DNA from: Pseudoips prasinana
Lineage: Eukaryota > Arthropoda > Insecta > Lepidoptera > Nolidae
Length of the DNA stretch: 64,000 nucleotides
Direction of reading: 5' to 3'
Assembly (NCBI GenBank): GCA_951640165.1
Contig: OX621244.1
Coordinates: 18,804,001-18,868,000, forward strand
Positions 63,742-64,000 of the stretch are shown piece after piece (positions within the stretch are counted from its first letter, which is position 1; each line of letters opens with the position of its first letter). Position numbers and translations under genes: made by a program. A model generated the notes under the pieces. That model made no database searches. It saw only the letters and a list, made by a program, of their open reading frames with translations, and was not told where the DNA came from.

Positions 63742-64000
63742 ATAAAAAAAACGGCCAAATACGAGTCGGAACCACACACAAAGAGTTCCGTACTGTCCAT
63801 ACTATCAATAAAAACGGCAAAAAAATAACACGTTGGTTGCGTGGGGGGCCCTTTCTTTAATTTCATTTATTTTTACAAAAAATATTTTCAAAGTGAAGAG
63901 ATAACTAAATATTCTGTGTATATTTCAAGCGTCTATATGTTGCCGTTATGAACATCAAGCAAAAAATAACGTTTGTTTTATGAGAAGCCCCCTTAAATTT
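63742..64000 (+). repeat. GAGTCG...GTTCCGTAC lepidopteran repeat, copy 2 (cut by window end)
   Basis: ACGGCCAAATACGAGTCGGA, AAAGAGTTCCGTACTG and AACGGCAAAAAAATAACACG match the 29427 copy. Near the end AATAACGTTTGTTTTATGAG and AAGCCCCCTTAAATTT repeat the same block again, suggesting two overlapping partial copies. Confidence 0.75.

Noticed and set aside
1..64000. CRISPR arrays, rRNA genes, bacterial-type operons, integrated virus genes
   Set aside because: I saw no regularly spaced direct repeats, no rRNA motifs and no recognisable viral structural or replication genes. All reverse transcriptases present are of non-LTR type.

Overview
This window looks like transposon-dense, AT-rich intergenic DNA from an insect, most likely a moth or butterfly. 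I infer this from repeat families that I know as common in lepidopteran genomes: RTE-type LINE 3' ends with (ATG)n tails, SINEs ending in the same TCCAGCWGTGGAC block, tRNA-derived SINEs, small Helitrons ending in CTAG, and the GAGTCGnAC...GGGTTCCGTAC repeat. I see no convincing host protein-coding gene, no rRNA, no functional tRNA and no CRISPR array. Nearly all real coding sequence belongs to mobile elements.

Layout. 1-5.7 kb: a 141-bp RTE stub, a 31-bp perfect hairpin, and a complete 1,459-bp P-element-like transposon (26-bp TIRs, 8-bp target duplication) that still carries a two-exon THAP DNA-binding domain. 5.76-13.06 kb: a giant inverted repeat, two 3,244-bp arms around an 815-bp spacer. 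Its right side resolves into nested insertions: a LINE 3' region, a poly(A) retroposon with a 10-bp duplication, and a 3,032-bp TG...CA element with a 4-bp duplication. 14.7-16.1 kb: three nested layers (SINE, 236-bp palindromic MITE, truncated RTE). 18.15-20.73 kb: a 5'-truncated Jockey-type LINE with a 10-bp target duplication. 21-28.6 kb: LINE tails, Helitron fragments and SINEs. 29.0-30.3 kb: a 1,255-bp element with long terminal inverted repeats and an 8-bp duplication. 32-34.5 kb: degenerate tandem repeats and a 77-bp (TA)n tract. 37.9-43.3 kb: LINE endonuclease and reverse transcriptase genes, carrying a mariner with an intact transposase. 43.3-48.4 kb: another LINE split by a 2,836-bp Transib (RAG1-related) transposon whose transposase has lost the segment expected to hold the catalytic Glu. 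51.96-56.92 kb: a 2,484-bp tandem duplication. 57.8-64 kb: LINE 3' ends and lepidopteran interspersed repeats.

How the parts relate: LINE reverse transcriptases appear to have supplied machinery for the SINEs (SINE-A shares its 3' end with RTE). Cut-and-paste elements (P, mariner, Transib, MITEs) landed in older LINEs and SINEs. Two large, nearly identical duplications were then added, one inverted and one direct. Each is either recent or an assembly product. Target-site duplications allow a relative insertion order at several loci.
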